64,000 bases of DNA from Astrocystis sublimbata (Eukaryota; Ascomycota; Sordariomycetes; Xylariales; Xylariaceae), in NCBI GenBank assembly GCA_022453515.1, contig JAJNNY010000050.1, positions 124,001 to 188,000 on the forward strand, read 5' to 3'. A program made the position numbers and the translations under genes. The notes below the pieces were generated by a model that did no database searches, was not told the origin of the DNA, and saw nothing but the letters and a program-made list of their open reading frames with translations. Positions 10,730-23,037 of the stretch are shown piece after piece. Position 1 is the stretch's first letter; each line of letters starts with the position of its first letter.

Positions 10730-13700
10730 TGAGTGTTGAGATAGAAGGGGCCCAGCTAGTGGGAAGAGTAACAAGCTACATACTGGGCACTGCCGACGTT
10801 TGGTCTTTTTGAGACTAGATACACGAATAAACTTATATTTAAGCTAAGGGAACTATCGTAAATATTAGCTCCTGAGTCTGCCTTCGGTCAAGGTTTCGCT
10901 CAGCTGTTTGGCGACTGCCTCGATCTCGTCTGTGTTGGTTGTTGATGGGTCCCTCAAGAGGTCCCCAGGCGCGTTGCTGCCCTCGATCATGGAGGAGGCC
11001 GACATATGCTTGAAAAATTCGATAAACATACAACGACCGAATCGGCCGGTTATACGCCTAGAGGATGTGATTCCACCATCCAGCCTTGCCTCTATCCTTC
11101 TCGGATTAGAGCGTGTTCCCTTCAAACAGGTCACAGTATCTTCGATTAATAATAGCCTGCTTGTAAAGCGGCTGACCCTATATAGTATCAGAACAAGTAA
11201 AACAAACTAGTCTACACCTCCCCCGAACCTTCACCTCACCATCAAGCAAAGCCATTCGCATTTCCAACCCCGTTCCAGCTCCGAGACGCCGCAAAAAGAA
11301 GCGCAGACAGTGCGAGTGCGATCCCAAAAAAATACAACGAGGAGTCACCTAAACCTGCAGGAGCGACTCCCAACAATTTGGATCTCAGACATACATACTA
11401 ACAACATGATAATTAAATGTCGCAAGGTATGTACCTAGATGTAAGCCGAATACCTCCGAGTTGATAATAACCATCTCCAACTCAGACGCGGAAACGGGGC
11501 CGAGGGAACCAATAGTTCGCCCGAGTTCGGCCCGAACTTTACATTTAAGCGACGCGACATCTGCGGTAAGCTTGCGGCGTAATTGGGTTTGAAGTATGAT
11601 TCCGTCAAGGTGAAACGGACCGACCGAATTTAAGCCGTTCAGGTTTGAAAAGTAAAGTGCCTCGCGGAACTCGGAGCTGGCCGTCTTGGATTTTGCTAAT
11701 GGTTCCGGGAGATGGGGAGCTTCCCAAGTGCAAGTACGCGAAGTTTGATTATTTGTATCTGGTATGTAGGTTAGAGCACCGGAATTAGTTGTCAGAGACG
11801 CGCTGCAGTTGCTAGACTTGAAACAACAGCAATAGGACTGTATTTGACATCGTAGTGGCTGGGACAACTTGATTACTTCTGTGAACAAGTCCCTATTATA
11901 GCTTCCGGGGCATGACTGAAATATAAAGTAGGTATGTATCGCTTTAATCGAATCCCCGTTTATGTTTCATCGTCAAGATTTGTAGCAAAGATTTTTGTTT
12001 CATACATCGAGTGTAAGAATTCATAGTTCGAGTACTCGAGAGAAACACTCTCAGACTTGATACATTATCATAATCACTACATGACCAGACAATAGTATTG
12101 AAACATGAATAGCATAAGCTAGGTACACACGCTGACACCATGTTTGCTCTCTTTCAATAGGTCTCGCAGCTCTAGCCATCGATCAAAATAACTTAACCCA
12201 TCTTCAAGGGCACTTAAGCAACATGCATATAGGTTAAAGTCGTTGGTTGCTGCATTTGACAACGTTGACTTATCCTAGTCTTGCAGTTAAGTATTGGCTA
12301 CCTATGTACTCTAATAATAGTAATATTAGGCAAGCACCGTGTAGTTAATGAAGTTCAAGCTTTTTATTGAAAACTTTCCTCTTTTCCTCACACTATTATA
12401 AGATGTCATTCAGTAATCAAGTTGTTAGATTACAAAGTCAGATATGCGCTTATGATTTAATATTGCTTTATCACTATTCAATTGATATCTCCGTATGTAT
12501 GTATAATCATAGCTGTCGTTGTTACTCTGTACCTATAATGGCTTTTTCGAAAACGAAGATATATAATGAGACATTGCTTAAAAGTCAAATATAAGTGGCA
12601 AATTCCACCTAGTAAGCATCACATTGATTCAAAGAATCGCCTAGTACAAGGCATTCCGTTCGAGGGACAAAACAAAATAAAAACGTCGTGCCAATTCCAG
12701 AGAATAAAATCATATTCATGTTCGAATTATCTAGACTAAACCCGCAGTTCATGCATAAAACAAAATATCTCCAAGAGCCCGTCCGAAACTGCAGTCGCGC
12801 GTTCTATTCGCTCGAATTCGGAGCGACGCTGGCGGTCTGGGTGGTATTGTCTGTCGCATACCCCAAGTTCGCGAGGAGGAATCACTCCGGCAGGTAGGCA
12901 TCAACAACAACTACTGCTCTCTATCTGCTCACGCTGCGCTTCATTCCACTCGGTGGCGCTTCGGGCTCATGTAAGTAAGTATGTAACCGGTCAGTCTTTC
13001 ATATCGGCCACGTTTTAATACCTACTCGGCGCAAATCGATAAGATGCCCAATAATAGACAAGAGAGGTGAGAGAGATCGAAAATGTCACGTCTTAAGGCA
13101 CGGCGACTCATTGAATGAATGGATGGCATGGAAGAGAGCGGCTCCTGCGCCTTTTTAGCAATAAAATCAAAGGCAGGCAAGTTCCATGCCCCTAGCCAAC
13201 GACGTCATATCTCGGTGCCCTAGCTCTAGAAGAGTCAATCCCCAAATTAGAACGTTGGAGATCAACCGTTCGACCAGTCCGGTCCAACGGACGACGGACA
13301 CTGATCTTCGCACTAGTTAGAGCGAGTCCCAATATTTTTTCTTACTCACTTCTGTCTAATTACTGCTTCACCGCCAGAGTAGTAATTGCGCCCAGAACTA
13401 AATACAATACGCGTCTTGACTTCTCGAATGTCATAAAAAAGGGGCAGGAGATTTCTAGATGGGGTGACGAGATGCAAGTAGAATAGGGGCCAGTCTGCAT
13501 ATGTAAGCGATCGCGATTAACCCCAAGGACCGCTTTTTTTGACACTTATTGAAGTCCACCATGCCTGCACCAGGGACAACTGGGCCTCAACTAGAACCAC
13601 TTTCTACGCACGTACGTGGGTATAGCTTCAGTAGTTCTGAGATAGGACAGCACAGCCCCGACAAAACACACGAGATCAACAAATGTCCAAAAGGAGTATG

Positions 13701-16700
13701 CCGCAGCCTTGGCGGTTGGACCCCGCGTTCGCAAGACGCCAAGGGCATGAGCCAAGGTCTCCAGCTGAACGGCTGAGCAGATCCAAGAGGGGTTCAACGT
13801 GAGGAGGCTCATGCGTTAGAGGTCAGGAACTGGTCCTCGCAGGTCGGTGGGGTGATCCCAAGACCGAGATGAAAACAACAACCGTCGACATTAGTATCGA
13901 CATCGACGTTGTAGTAATCCGGGGTAGCGAGATGTAGCTGCATCGGTGGGGACTTCGCTTGTTCTACCGGTACTCCTGAACTATGTAGGGTAACGTCTCG
14001 TCGAAACGTGTCATCTACATTGCAATCCTGGGACCGAGATGAACATGTAGACTGTGGATTTTGGAAGGCCCAGAGAATTCGGATGTCAATTCGGGAAGTT
14101 GCAAACATAATCTCACTTTCACGTGTTTCTCTGTGTTTCCTTCTGTCCATGTCTCTGTGCTCCCATGTGGAAGTGATCAACGCTTGTGATCTGTCTGTGG
14201 TAAGCCGCAGGGCCGTTCGTCAGGTTTTGTTTCGTATCTGGCAAGACCTTGTTCCTGAATAATGAGTGTGTAGCGAATAGGTTAGTCAGAGGTGAGTGTG
14301 TCTAGGCATTGAAGTTCGGGCATGGACAGGATGACTGGATATAGTTGCTTGACAGGGCTAAAACGAGGTTTCGCACTTCAGTGCTTCAATCCAATGTGGC
14401 ACCACATTACGTCACCGCGCAGAGGATGGTGCTGCCGCCACGCGCAAAGGGTAACAAGTCGCGTACCATGTAAATGTGTAGATGCGTGCGGTGTGCCTGA
14501 GTCGCATTTGGTGGCACATTGCCCAACGGGTACGTCCGTGTATGCGCTTCACCTCCAAGCGACAGACAAGTCATATGCAATCCGCAACAAGCTGCATCAA
14601 AGTCACCTCGTAGGTTAGCGACCAACTGACTTTATTACGGGGTTTTTCGCGGGGTTGGCGCCGGGCGCGCAGGAATATCCACAATCTCGATGATGCTGCT
14701 GTTGAATTTCCATATGAACATGTGCATCTTTTCATATCCTCTTTGCATGACAAGTGCAACGCTGCACCCGAGTCGGTATCAGCCTCTCCAAAACTTTTGA
14801 GTAGAACACCCACTCGCCGGCCATCATGTCGATCGACCTACCGCTGCCTTTCGGTACCCAGGTACTTGCTGCTGTGGGCGCGCGTAAGGGCCTGGGTAGT
14901 CGGCGATCGGCTCGCCTCATCTGCCCTAGCCAGGCGAGCGTGGGAAGATCGAGATGATCGCGGCCGAAAATGGCATACCGCGATTATTTAGTAATCGAGC
15001 CGGGCCACGCCGGGCTTATGTGTTAGGGCGACGGGAAACAAATTTCCTTGCAGAAAATAAAAAGAATGCAAAGATCGCCGGCGCCACAGGCTATCTATCG
15101 GCTGGTGTGTGTATGAACGCTGCCGGATCTCCAGGGGGTGGCGGCAGGGACGGGCGAATAATCTGGTTCCGACATATGACACGGCGCGGCGTGGCTGAAA
15201 TGTGATGAGAAAACAAGTTGGAGGGCGTGCGAGGGCGTGCGACGGTCTGAAGGAGTGGACGGGAGGCTGGGCCGCGTCGGGAAGGAGGGTTCAGAGCCTG
15301 CTGTGCTACCCCTCCACATCCCTGTCATGCCTGTCTGCCTCTGTATACCTGCTTACCTAAGGTATACAAGGTATGTAGCACATCCTTGCGGAAGATACAC
15401 CTACAACAGTCCCTAGGTACACTTCAACAGTCACCTAGGCTGCTCATTGATTGGTGCTGCCTAAAATCCAAGGTTCCAAAAACGTAACTTTAGGCTTCAC
15501 ACCAGCAGACCCTACTTCTATCCTCACTTTCTGGAAGCTTCTATCGAATAAGTTCAATTCGCCTGGCGTGGTTGACGGCAACAATTCTAGCGCCGCCTAG
15601 GTAATGTTGACGCTGGGAAGAACCCAACAGCAGCCATGTTTGTCCCATTACTCCCGTCATTGAAAATCTGTCAAATAGCCACGGTGGTGCAAGTACACGA
15701 AAATCATTTACGTGACTACTCGTAAGTACCGACTGCGACATACATAGCCCTGTATTTGAAAGCTAACACTCCGCCTGTAATTACAGCTATATCATTAGCT
15801 ATTTTGTATGTAAAAAAGTTCCCACTAGGCTACAAGCAGCTGGACTGACGTCACTCCTTGACAGGATACAACACACCACAATGCAGCCGTTTTTACAGGC
15901 GAGACAGGGCTCTCAATCGGCCTTTGTCCTCTCAACGAAGATGCTAAAAACGTCCGAGACTTCCTAGCTGCGAGCAGTTGCCGCCATTACACATGTACGC
16001 GCACTTGATGTTCTTGCGCCCTGTACCCTGCAACGTCGCTTTATTACGTGCATGTCTAGCGTATTGCAGCGGTATACACATAGTGTGGCTCGTGCATTAG
16101 CACGGAGAACTATAGCCTCAAGACTGGATAAACGACACACTGAAACGCAGTTTGATTGGATTACGCTTATCTTTCTCACGAACCACCCACCCACGGGCCA
16201 CATATCGCACATAAGCTCGTTTGGAAAACACCAAAAACATGCCAGGCCACCGAGACCACCATTTGACATGTGCCTGCGTGATGACGTTCGCTTCTGCTGT
16301 CCGGAGGAAACTCACCTATCCTCCAGCTCTTATCAAATCTATTGCCAGATCACCAAAAATCGTAGACGTCAGTCGCACATGACGAACAGCTTACGAGTAC
16401 ACATAGCGGTCAAGAGATAACAGATCTAGCTGATGAACAGTCGGAACTGGTGTTTTATCGGCCAGTCTGAGTTTACAGGCGGCTACTTGCCGAGTTGAGC
16501 CGATAGATTAATGCTGCTGTGCGTGTAAGTAACGGATATACAGTGAAGTCCTACTATGTACATCTCACAGCTCAGCAGATATCCTCCAATATCACATATA
16601 CATGGTGACGAGCAAGGTTGTTCTGCGCCAATACACGCCGATGCCATGGCCACATGGCCGAGACATTGTCGATATTGTCAACAAAGCGCGAGAGGCGTAA

Positions 16701-18178
16701 GGCGGCGAGGCGGCTGTCAACCTGCCCATTCGTCCCACGCCGGCGTGCACCGTCGCTTGGAGGTGAGTCTGTAGTCTGCCGCCAAGACGGCCCGAAAGCC
16801 AATGATCCGAATGGGAGACCCAATGTACCACTCCTTCGGGCTCGACGCCTCATACGCTAAGTGACTGACCTCATCCGGCAGGCCAAATCAGCATACGAGT
16901 ACATACTGTCATGACACTGTGGACCCTGAGCCCGAATCTGCTGGTCTACTGTACCTTGTGTCGCCTTATACTCTGCTCCGGTAGGACAGTACCGTATACG
17001 AGCCGCCTCCTACATCCTCACACCCCCTGAGCCGAGATGGTTCCTGATCAGCCCGGCAGCACCCTACCCCCAGCGGTCCTAATCAGTGATCAGGCCCTGT
17101 CTATCGATGCGCGCAGCCGCCGCACCAGTGCTAAGATCAAGTTCTGGGCTGGCTATGCGCAGCCGACAGACGGCCACCGCGGTTACGAGTATGAGTGGAT
17201 GTACCAAGCACTGGTCACATCTTACCTCTCAGTCGAGGCCACACACAATGAATGATGTGACGTGAGCAGAAGCAGCGCGAAGATCTGGAAGCCAAGCCAG
17301 GCGGCACTTTGCTTGATCCCCATGGCGAATGACAAGCCCTGCCTGAAGAATGCCGGCACTCACCTTATTTGATCAACGGCCTACTAGTGCTTTGGGGCTT
17401 ATCTGAAGCTTTTTTTTTTCTCCTTCTGGCGCTGCTATGTTCTGCGATGTCACGTCAGGAAAAGAACACGTCTCTCAGCTAGTGTTAGTTTTGGATTGTA
17501 TGCATTTCCTCATCGATGATGAGGAATCCCGTCTTGCTTGCTGACATCATTTCGAGCCCGCTTCTCTGCATCACAAGTTGCATTGGGAGAAAAGAAGTTC
17601 GGAACCACAGCTCGGTTGGCTGCTCCAATATGAGCCTGCAGCACAAGTACACACTAACGAGTCGCTACTCGCGGCCTGCCTGGCTGCACGCAGCGACTAC
17701 GGTACCACGCTAGCTTAGCTACATGCCAATGGAGGTATCATGGACTTTTGGGGCAAGATCGACGCCACGGTGGGTAGCCATATCCACCCATCGCTCCACA
17801 ACCTCGTCCACTTTTTTGTTGACTCCTACTCAAGTCTCGAGCATCAGGGTGTCAGGATGGCTACAACAGAACTCTGGCGTCAGTCACAGTTGCTGCATGC
17901 GTCAAACTATCAGATGGCACACACGCAACAGCCTGGATAGTGCGCTGTGTGGGACGGTACTTGACTGTACCTATTGACTTCGCCCCAGCAGATGCGCTCA
18001 TCGACAAGACTCATCGATATCTATTTAAACTTCTCCAGTTTCTCCAGACTCGTTTGCATCGAATTCCTTTTTTCTGCAGTTTACTCCTGCACCAGCAAGC
18101 AAAACTATCCACTTTGCCCCATACTCTTGCTTTTCCATCGCGTGTCGAGTTCGTTCTTTACAACCCAACATACCCACC
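10730..18178. other. 7.4-kb gene-poor region
   Basis: No gene with recognisable family features, consistent codon pattern or plausible intron structure was found on either strand. Short open frames (for example minus 11385-11888, 13591-13812 and 13809-14180; plus 16052-16420) show no motif I know. The minus frame at 13591-13812 has one hydrophobic helix and may be a relic of a membrane protein. The minus frame at 10865-11134 ends in a helix-prone tail and might be a gene fragment. The last few hundred bases should contain the promoter of the HAD gene at 18179. Confidence 0.5.
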
Positions 18179-19657
18179 ATGTCGTCGTCCCCACAAGATC
18201 TGCCCCAGCAGCCCCCCTCTTTCCACCGTGGTAGCTTCACGGAGGAGATTGCGGAGGCCCGCACCGATCTTTCACGGAAGCTCGTCCTCGGCGAAGTCGA
18301 CGGAGACTCACCGTCGTCCTCCGATGAGGGCGGCTCGACCCTGAGCCCGGCTACCAGTGCTACACCCTCAACACCAGACCTAGACGCTGCCGTAGATTCA
18401 CCCATAACGCCTCCCCAGGATGCGGCCGACAACGATCTGGTAGCCGATAGCTTCGCCTTCGCTTTCGATATTGATGGCGTTCTTGTCCGGGGTGGACGCC
18501 CCATCCCCGAAGCCATTGAGGCTATGAAAGTCCTGAATGGCAAGAACAAATACGGAATGAAAATGTGAGTACCAAACGAGATTTGTTCCCGATCCTTGAG
18601 CGCCTGGCTGACCAAACTCAAAAGTCCTTACATCTTCTTGACAAACGGAGGCGGCAAATCCGAAGCTGAGAGATGCGGAGATTTGTCAAAACAGCTAGAG
18701 ATCCCCATCTCACCTGCGCAATTCATTTGCGGCCACACTCCCATGTCGGAGATGGCCACCAAGTACAAGACAGTGCTGGTTGTCGGCGGAGAGGGCGAGA
18801 AGTGCCGTACAGTTGCCAAGAGCTACGGTTTCACAGACATCATCACCCCCGGCGACATCATCAAGACCGACAGCGCCACCACGCCATTCCGCAAGTTGAC
18901 CCCCGAAGAGCTCGAAAACTCCACGGAGCGCGACTTTAGCGACGTTGTCATCGAAGCTATCTTCGTCTTCGCCGACTCACGTGACTGGGCTGGCGATCTG
19001 CAGATCATCCTCGACCTTGCCATGTCCAAGGGCGGTCGCGTCGGCACACTATCGGAGACCTTCGACGAAGGTCCACCAATCTTCTTTTCCCACAGCGACA
19101 TCGTCTGGTCAGCCGCTCACGAGAATGTCCGCCTCGGCATGGGTGCTCTGCGAGGCATTGTCGAGTATACCTTCAAGGAGGTCACCAAGGGAAAGACACT
19201 TACGACGCACGCCTTCGGCAAGCCCCAAATCGGTACTTTCGAATTTGCCACTCGCCTGCTGAAGCGCTGGCGCAAGAACGAGCACAAGCTCAACGCCCCA
19301 CCCAGCACTGTCTACTTCGTCGGCGACACGCCGGAGAGTGACATCCGCGGCACCAACCGATACAACGAGCAGGCCGAGAACGACTGGTACAGCGTCCTGG
19401 TCAAGACGGGCGTGTACCAGGAGGGCACCGAGCCGGCTTACAAGCCGCGCGTCACGGTCGACACGGTGCTCGACGCCGTCAACCACGGCATCGAGCGCGA
19501 GATGCAGCGCCGCCGCGAGGGCGTGCCCGCGAAGAAGCCGAGATTGACCAATATGCCTAGGCTTTCGCTCGAAGACGACGGCAAGCACGAGATCGCCGTC
19601 TTCAGCCCTTCTATTCACCAGGTTCTTGACCCCCTCGAGAGCATCCCTCTGCCTTAA
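18179..19657 (+). CDS. HAD-superfamily hydrolase, CECR5/class IIA type
   Basis: Two exons, 18179-18564 and 18625-19657, with a 60-nt phase-2 intron; 472 residues. The start has a good context (CACCATGT). After a Ser/Pro/acidic N-terminal region of about 95 residues comes the HAD nucleophile motif FAFDIDGVLVRGG, then FLTNGGG (motif II), a Lys region, and GDTPESDIRG (motif IV acid cluster). The insertion between motifs fits subclass IIA, as in p-nitrophenylphosphatase and in the CECR5 family (yeast YKR070W-like), whose members are mitochondrial or cytosolic and of uncertain substrate. The low-complexity N-terminus is not a clear mitochondrial presequence. It is likely a conserved housekeeping gene. 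No functional link to neighbours is evident. Confidence 0.9.
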
Positions 19658-20942
19658 AGAGGTTACGATTTTTACGAGATTTACTTTTACGATGATTTTA
19701 ATGAGCCAAGGATACCACTGAAGTTTGCCTCTTTTTCCTCCTTACTTACACTACACCCGTTTACACTTCAACTTCTGCTTCACAAGATAAGACATAGACC
19801 GAGTTCGTACTATAGACCGGTATTCATGCACCCCATTCGATTACATTGTTCATACACCATACATTCTACTACGTTCATTCCTCCATTTCTTACCATTGCG
19901 AGGGAAAAAAACAAAGGCTCTCAGGGATATCAGGATGCTCGGAGTTTTGTGTGTCGGTGTTTTAGGAGTTTTCGATAAACAATATCATGTTTTTAGTCGT
20001 TACGCAATACAATTTCTAAACTGAAGATGATGAATTTGCAAAGAGTGACAATGATGTCGAACCTGGTTGCGATATGGATCTGCTTTCGCATAATGGTAAA
20101 TGGTGAATATTCCAGCTTAGGGTTCTTATACTCGACTTTTGAAAATTACTGCCAGATAACGTGGTTATCTCCTTAGTGTCGCAAATAGCGACACTTTATT
20201 TACCAAATGATATTCCCTCAATCCGACACTGTTTTCACCGCTGGCAGCTAGTATATTGCGATATAAAAGTCTTCGTTGAGCTGTATAGGTATGAAGCAAT
20301 CACTCACTCATCCTTTCTCTTTTCATTTCTCCAAACAAGCCACCGAAATGTCCGGTCGGGTGTGTTTTCAATCGGTGTTCTTGGTCGAGGTGGAGGTGGA
20401 GGTCGGCGATGCGACGCGACCGAGCTCATGCTCAACCTCAACCTCAACCTCAACCTCAACCTCAAATACTCAAGGGAAACTGAAAGCTGATGAACGGCAT
20501 GGCACGTCCTGGGTCGCACTACAGCAAGATAAGAAGGAGGGAGAGAGGATGTGCTCGTGTTTCTCTTCCTCTAGCTCCAGCTTCGCTTCTCTGATGCGCG
20601 AGCCCTTACTCATAAGTAGTGAACTATTTCAGATTGCGCGGGGTGCGCAGAGGGCCTTGAGACGCGATGAGTCCTGGCTCCGGGGGATCATACGTGATCA
20701 TTTTGTTGGTGATTTATCTCCCTGGGCCAATGTCGGTAGGTAGGTACATATGATCGTTGCGACCTGAGCCTACCATGTCCGTGCCCGTGACTCAGTGGCT
20801 GCAAATCTTGCGTGGTAGGTACTTGAGTAATTACCTAGGCATCTGAGCAAGGGGAAAGGAGAACGAAGCCACGCCTTGAAAAACAAATATAGAAATACAT
20901 GTACCACAACTTAGGCTAGGTATAAACAGCCCCAGCCCAACC
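19658..20942. other. Intergenic between HAD gene and L-rhamnose dehydrogenase gene
   Basis: The two flanking genes converge here, so this holds 3' UTRs and non-coding DNA. The only structured element is a hexanucleotide repeat (listed separately). Open frames that span the repeat translate to low-complexity peptides and are not credible genes. Confidence 0.5.
20431..20465. repeat. (CTCAAC)n microsatellite
   Basis: Five perfect copies of CTCAAC followed by CTCAA. A GGTGGAGGTGGAGGTCGG stretch lies about 30 bp upstream. Confidence 0.95.
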
Positions 20943-21740
20943 TCACTGCAAATTGACAAACAGCCCCCCATCAACCAAAAGCTGCGCCCCCGTAACATAA
21001 CCACTCAGCTCCTCACAGGCCAAAAAAACCGCCGGCCCCGCCATATCCTCCGGAACGCCCGTGCGTCCCAACGGGATCCTGCCCTCCATATACGCCCTCT
21101 TCGCCTCATCGCTTAAATCCTCCTCATTCAACTGCGTCTTGATCGTCCCCGGCAGCAGCGCATTACAGCGAATCCCGTACTTCCCCAACGCAACAGCACA
21201 GCTCTGCATCAGGCTCAGAACACCCGCTTTTGTCGGCGTGTAGTGCGTCTGCAGCCCGCCGCCGACAAGAGCCGATATGCTGCTCACCCCGATAATGGCG
21301 CCGCCGGGCGGATCCTGGTGGGAAGCCATGTGTCGCGCCGCTGCTTGCACGACGTAGAAGGACCCGGAGAGGTTTGTGTGCAAAGTAGATGTGAAGAGGT
21401 CCGGTGTTAGGGTGAGGAATTCGGCGAATTCGCACACGCCCGCGTTGCTGACGCAGATGTCGACGCGGCCGTTGAAACGCGATGCTGCGTGTGATACGAG
21501 GGTTGCGCCCGTCTGGGGGTCGGCGACGTCGCCCGGCACGTCGGAGAAGGAACCGGGTCGGATGGCTTCCGCTGAGGCGCGTAGGGAGACGAGGTGTGGT
21601 ATGTCGGAGGGAAGGCCGAGGTGGTTGACCACTACGTTTGCGCCGTGGCGGATGTAGGCTAGGGCGATGGCGCGGCCGATGCCTGTTGTGCCGCCGGTGA
21701 TGATGGCCGTTTTGTCGGCTAGGAGGTTGGTTGCTGGCAT
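20943..21740 (-). CDS. LRA1: L-rhamnose 1-dehydrogenase (SDR family)
   Basis: Single exon, 265 residues, the typical classical SDR length. Cofactor motif TGGTTGIGRA (residues 16-25), a VVNHL segment after strand 2, SNAGVCEF (the NAG motif), the catalytic Ser in GVSSISALVGG and the active-site YTPTK. The C-terminal half (KYGIRCNALLPGTI, YMEGRIPLGR, QLLVDGGLFVNLQ) closely resembles fungal L-rhamnose dehydrogenase (LRA1/RHA1 of Scheffersomyces stipitis, lraA of aspergilli) as I recall it. The enzyme oxidises L-rhamnose to L-rhamnono-gamma-lactone, the first step of the non-phosphorylated rhamnose pathway. It is divergent from the rhamnonate dehydratase gene 1.3 kb away, which supports the assignment. 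Another sugar dehydrogenase of the same subfamily is the main alternative. Confidence 0.85.
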   Translation of the reverse strand: MPATNLLADKTAIITGGTTGIGRAIALAYIRHGANVVVNHLGLPSDIPHLVSLRASAEAIRPGSFSDVPGDVADPQTGATLVSHAASRFNGRVDICVSNAGVCEFAEFLTLTPDLFTSTLHTNLSGSFYVVQAAARHMASHQDPPGGAIIGVSSISALVGGGLQTHYTPTKAGVLSLMQSCAVALGKYGIRCNALLPGTIKTQLNEEDLSDEAKRAYMEGRIPLGRTGVPEDMAGPAVFLACEELSGYVTGAQLLVDGGLFVNLQ

Positions 21741-23037
21741 TGTGGTGGTGGATGGACAGATAGAGAGACACGTATGTATGTTGGTCTCACTTTGAGGATG
21801 TGGTCAGATTGCCTGCGTTACATGTAGATAGATAGGTATAGATAGGTGGTCTCAGTAAGTAAGTGGTGTGTTTTGTTTCCAAGGTTTGGTTGGGCGTGCT
21901 TGGTTATCAAAGTAACATGGTGTAAGTGTAAGTGTAGGTGTAAGTGATATAGTGATCATCTGGTGGATGTCTAGATTCTTACAGTGGGCATAGTCGACAG
22001 ACTCATATCTGCAAAAACCGTCTACCTACGTTGTTCGGTCTTTGCTTCGGGATTTTGTCCTACATGTTTCACGCCTGGGATTCTGCGAATACTACTTACT
22101 TAGTCACTCTCCCCCCCGAAAATATGTAAGAGGAAGCGCGATGCGATGGCGGGTTACTAGTAGTAGATGCGATATCGCGAACCACACGTCGGGTCTGATG
22201 TCAATAAACCCCGCCACCCCGCGTCTCGGTGTCCGGAATAGATGGCAGCGAAATGACACGACCAATCATGCGGTTTCTGTCTCGATTACCCCACCTGTTC
22301 TTCCCACCTTCTTCGCGTCCGTCGCAATGCTAAGCTGTGTGTAAATGGTTGGTAAGTGTCGTCGAGGTGTTATTGTCCAACAACTGGACGCGCGGCTTTG
22401 CAATCTAGAGTCGCGCAAAGAGAGCGCAACGTGGTGTCTATTGTGCTGACATTCCGAGTCAGCCGACTTCTCTACAGACAAATGAAATCCAATAATTGTC
22501 AATAATCGCTAGGAAGAGCAACTTGAATATGTGCGTTGCTCAGACCCAGCTGTGCCTACTTAACCTAACTAGGAGGCTAGGTTGAGCGGTGGTCGGCCGT
22601 ACGAACGGAGCATCTGGCCCTTGGTATTGTTGTGGATTTATTACCGCGGTGGGGTAATGAGATCAAGGCATCCCCGATGTGGTAAGAAAAGTTCAGTAGG
22701 GTCGACGTAAGTCGACAAGTCGGCAGATCTGGCGCCGACTGACCCAGAATGCCATCGTTGCGCATTCTTGCGCCCGAAACATAACTATATCATATCACCA
22801 GCAAACGCCCTTTGCTTCCTCTGTGATTGTCTCGCTTGAAAGAACCCAGGAGGGCGTAGGACCGAGATTAATCTGTGATACCAAACTACGGCACTTGCCT
22901 TCTCTTCCTTTGTTAAAGGCTTTCATCCTGTGCCCATCTCTCTACGCTTGAATTTGGTGTGTCATTAGAGGAAGTGCACGACAGAAGTGCGGTTGGGTGG
23001 TTTTTTTGCGACTTTCCATTCCACATCCCTGGCAATC
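21741..23037. promoter_or_regulatory. Shared divergent promoter region of the rhamnose genes
   Basis: No gene is seen in these 1.3 kb between the start codons of two divergent pathway genes. Two nearby CCCCGC sequences at about 22208-22221 fit the carbon catabolite repressor (CreA/Cre1) consensus SYGGRG on the reverse strand. Repression by glucose is the expected control for rhamnose catabolism, but binding is inferred only from this match. No known binding motif for a rhamnose activator could be applied. Confidence 0.45.

Noticed and set aside
11385..11888. Minus-strand open frame of 167 codons
   Set aside because: No motif, no neighbouring exon with matching phase, and composition like the surrounding non-coding DNA.
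20161..20743. Overlapping plus-strand open frames through the CTCAAC repeat
   Set aside because: They translate to low-complexity repeats with no family match and lie in the convergent 3' space between genes.
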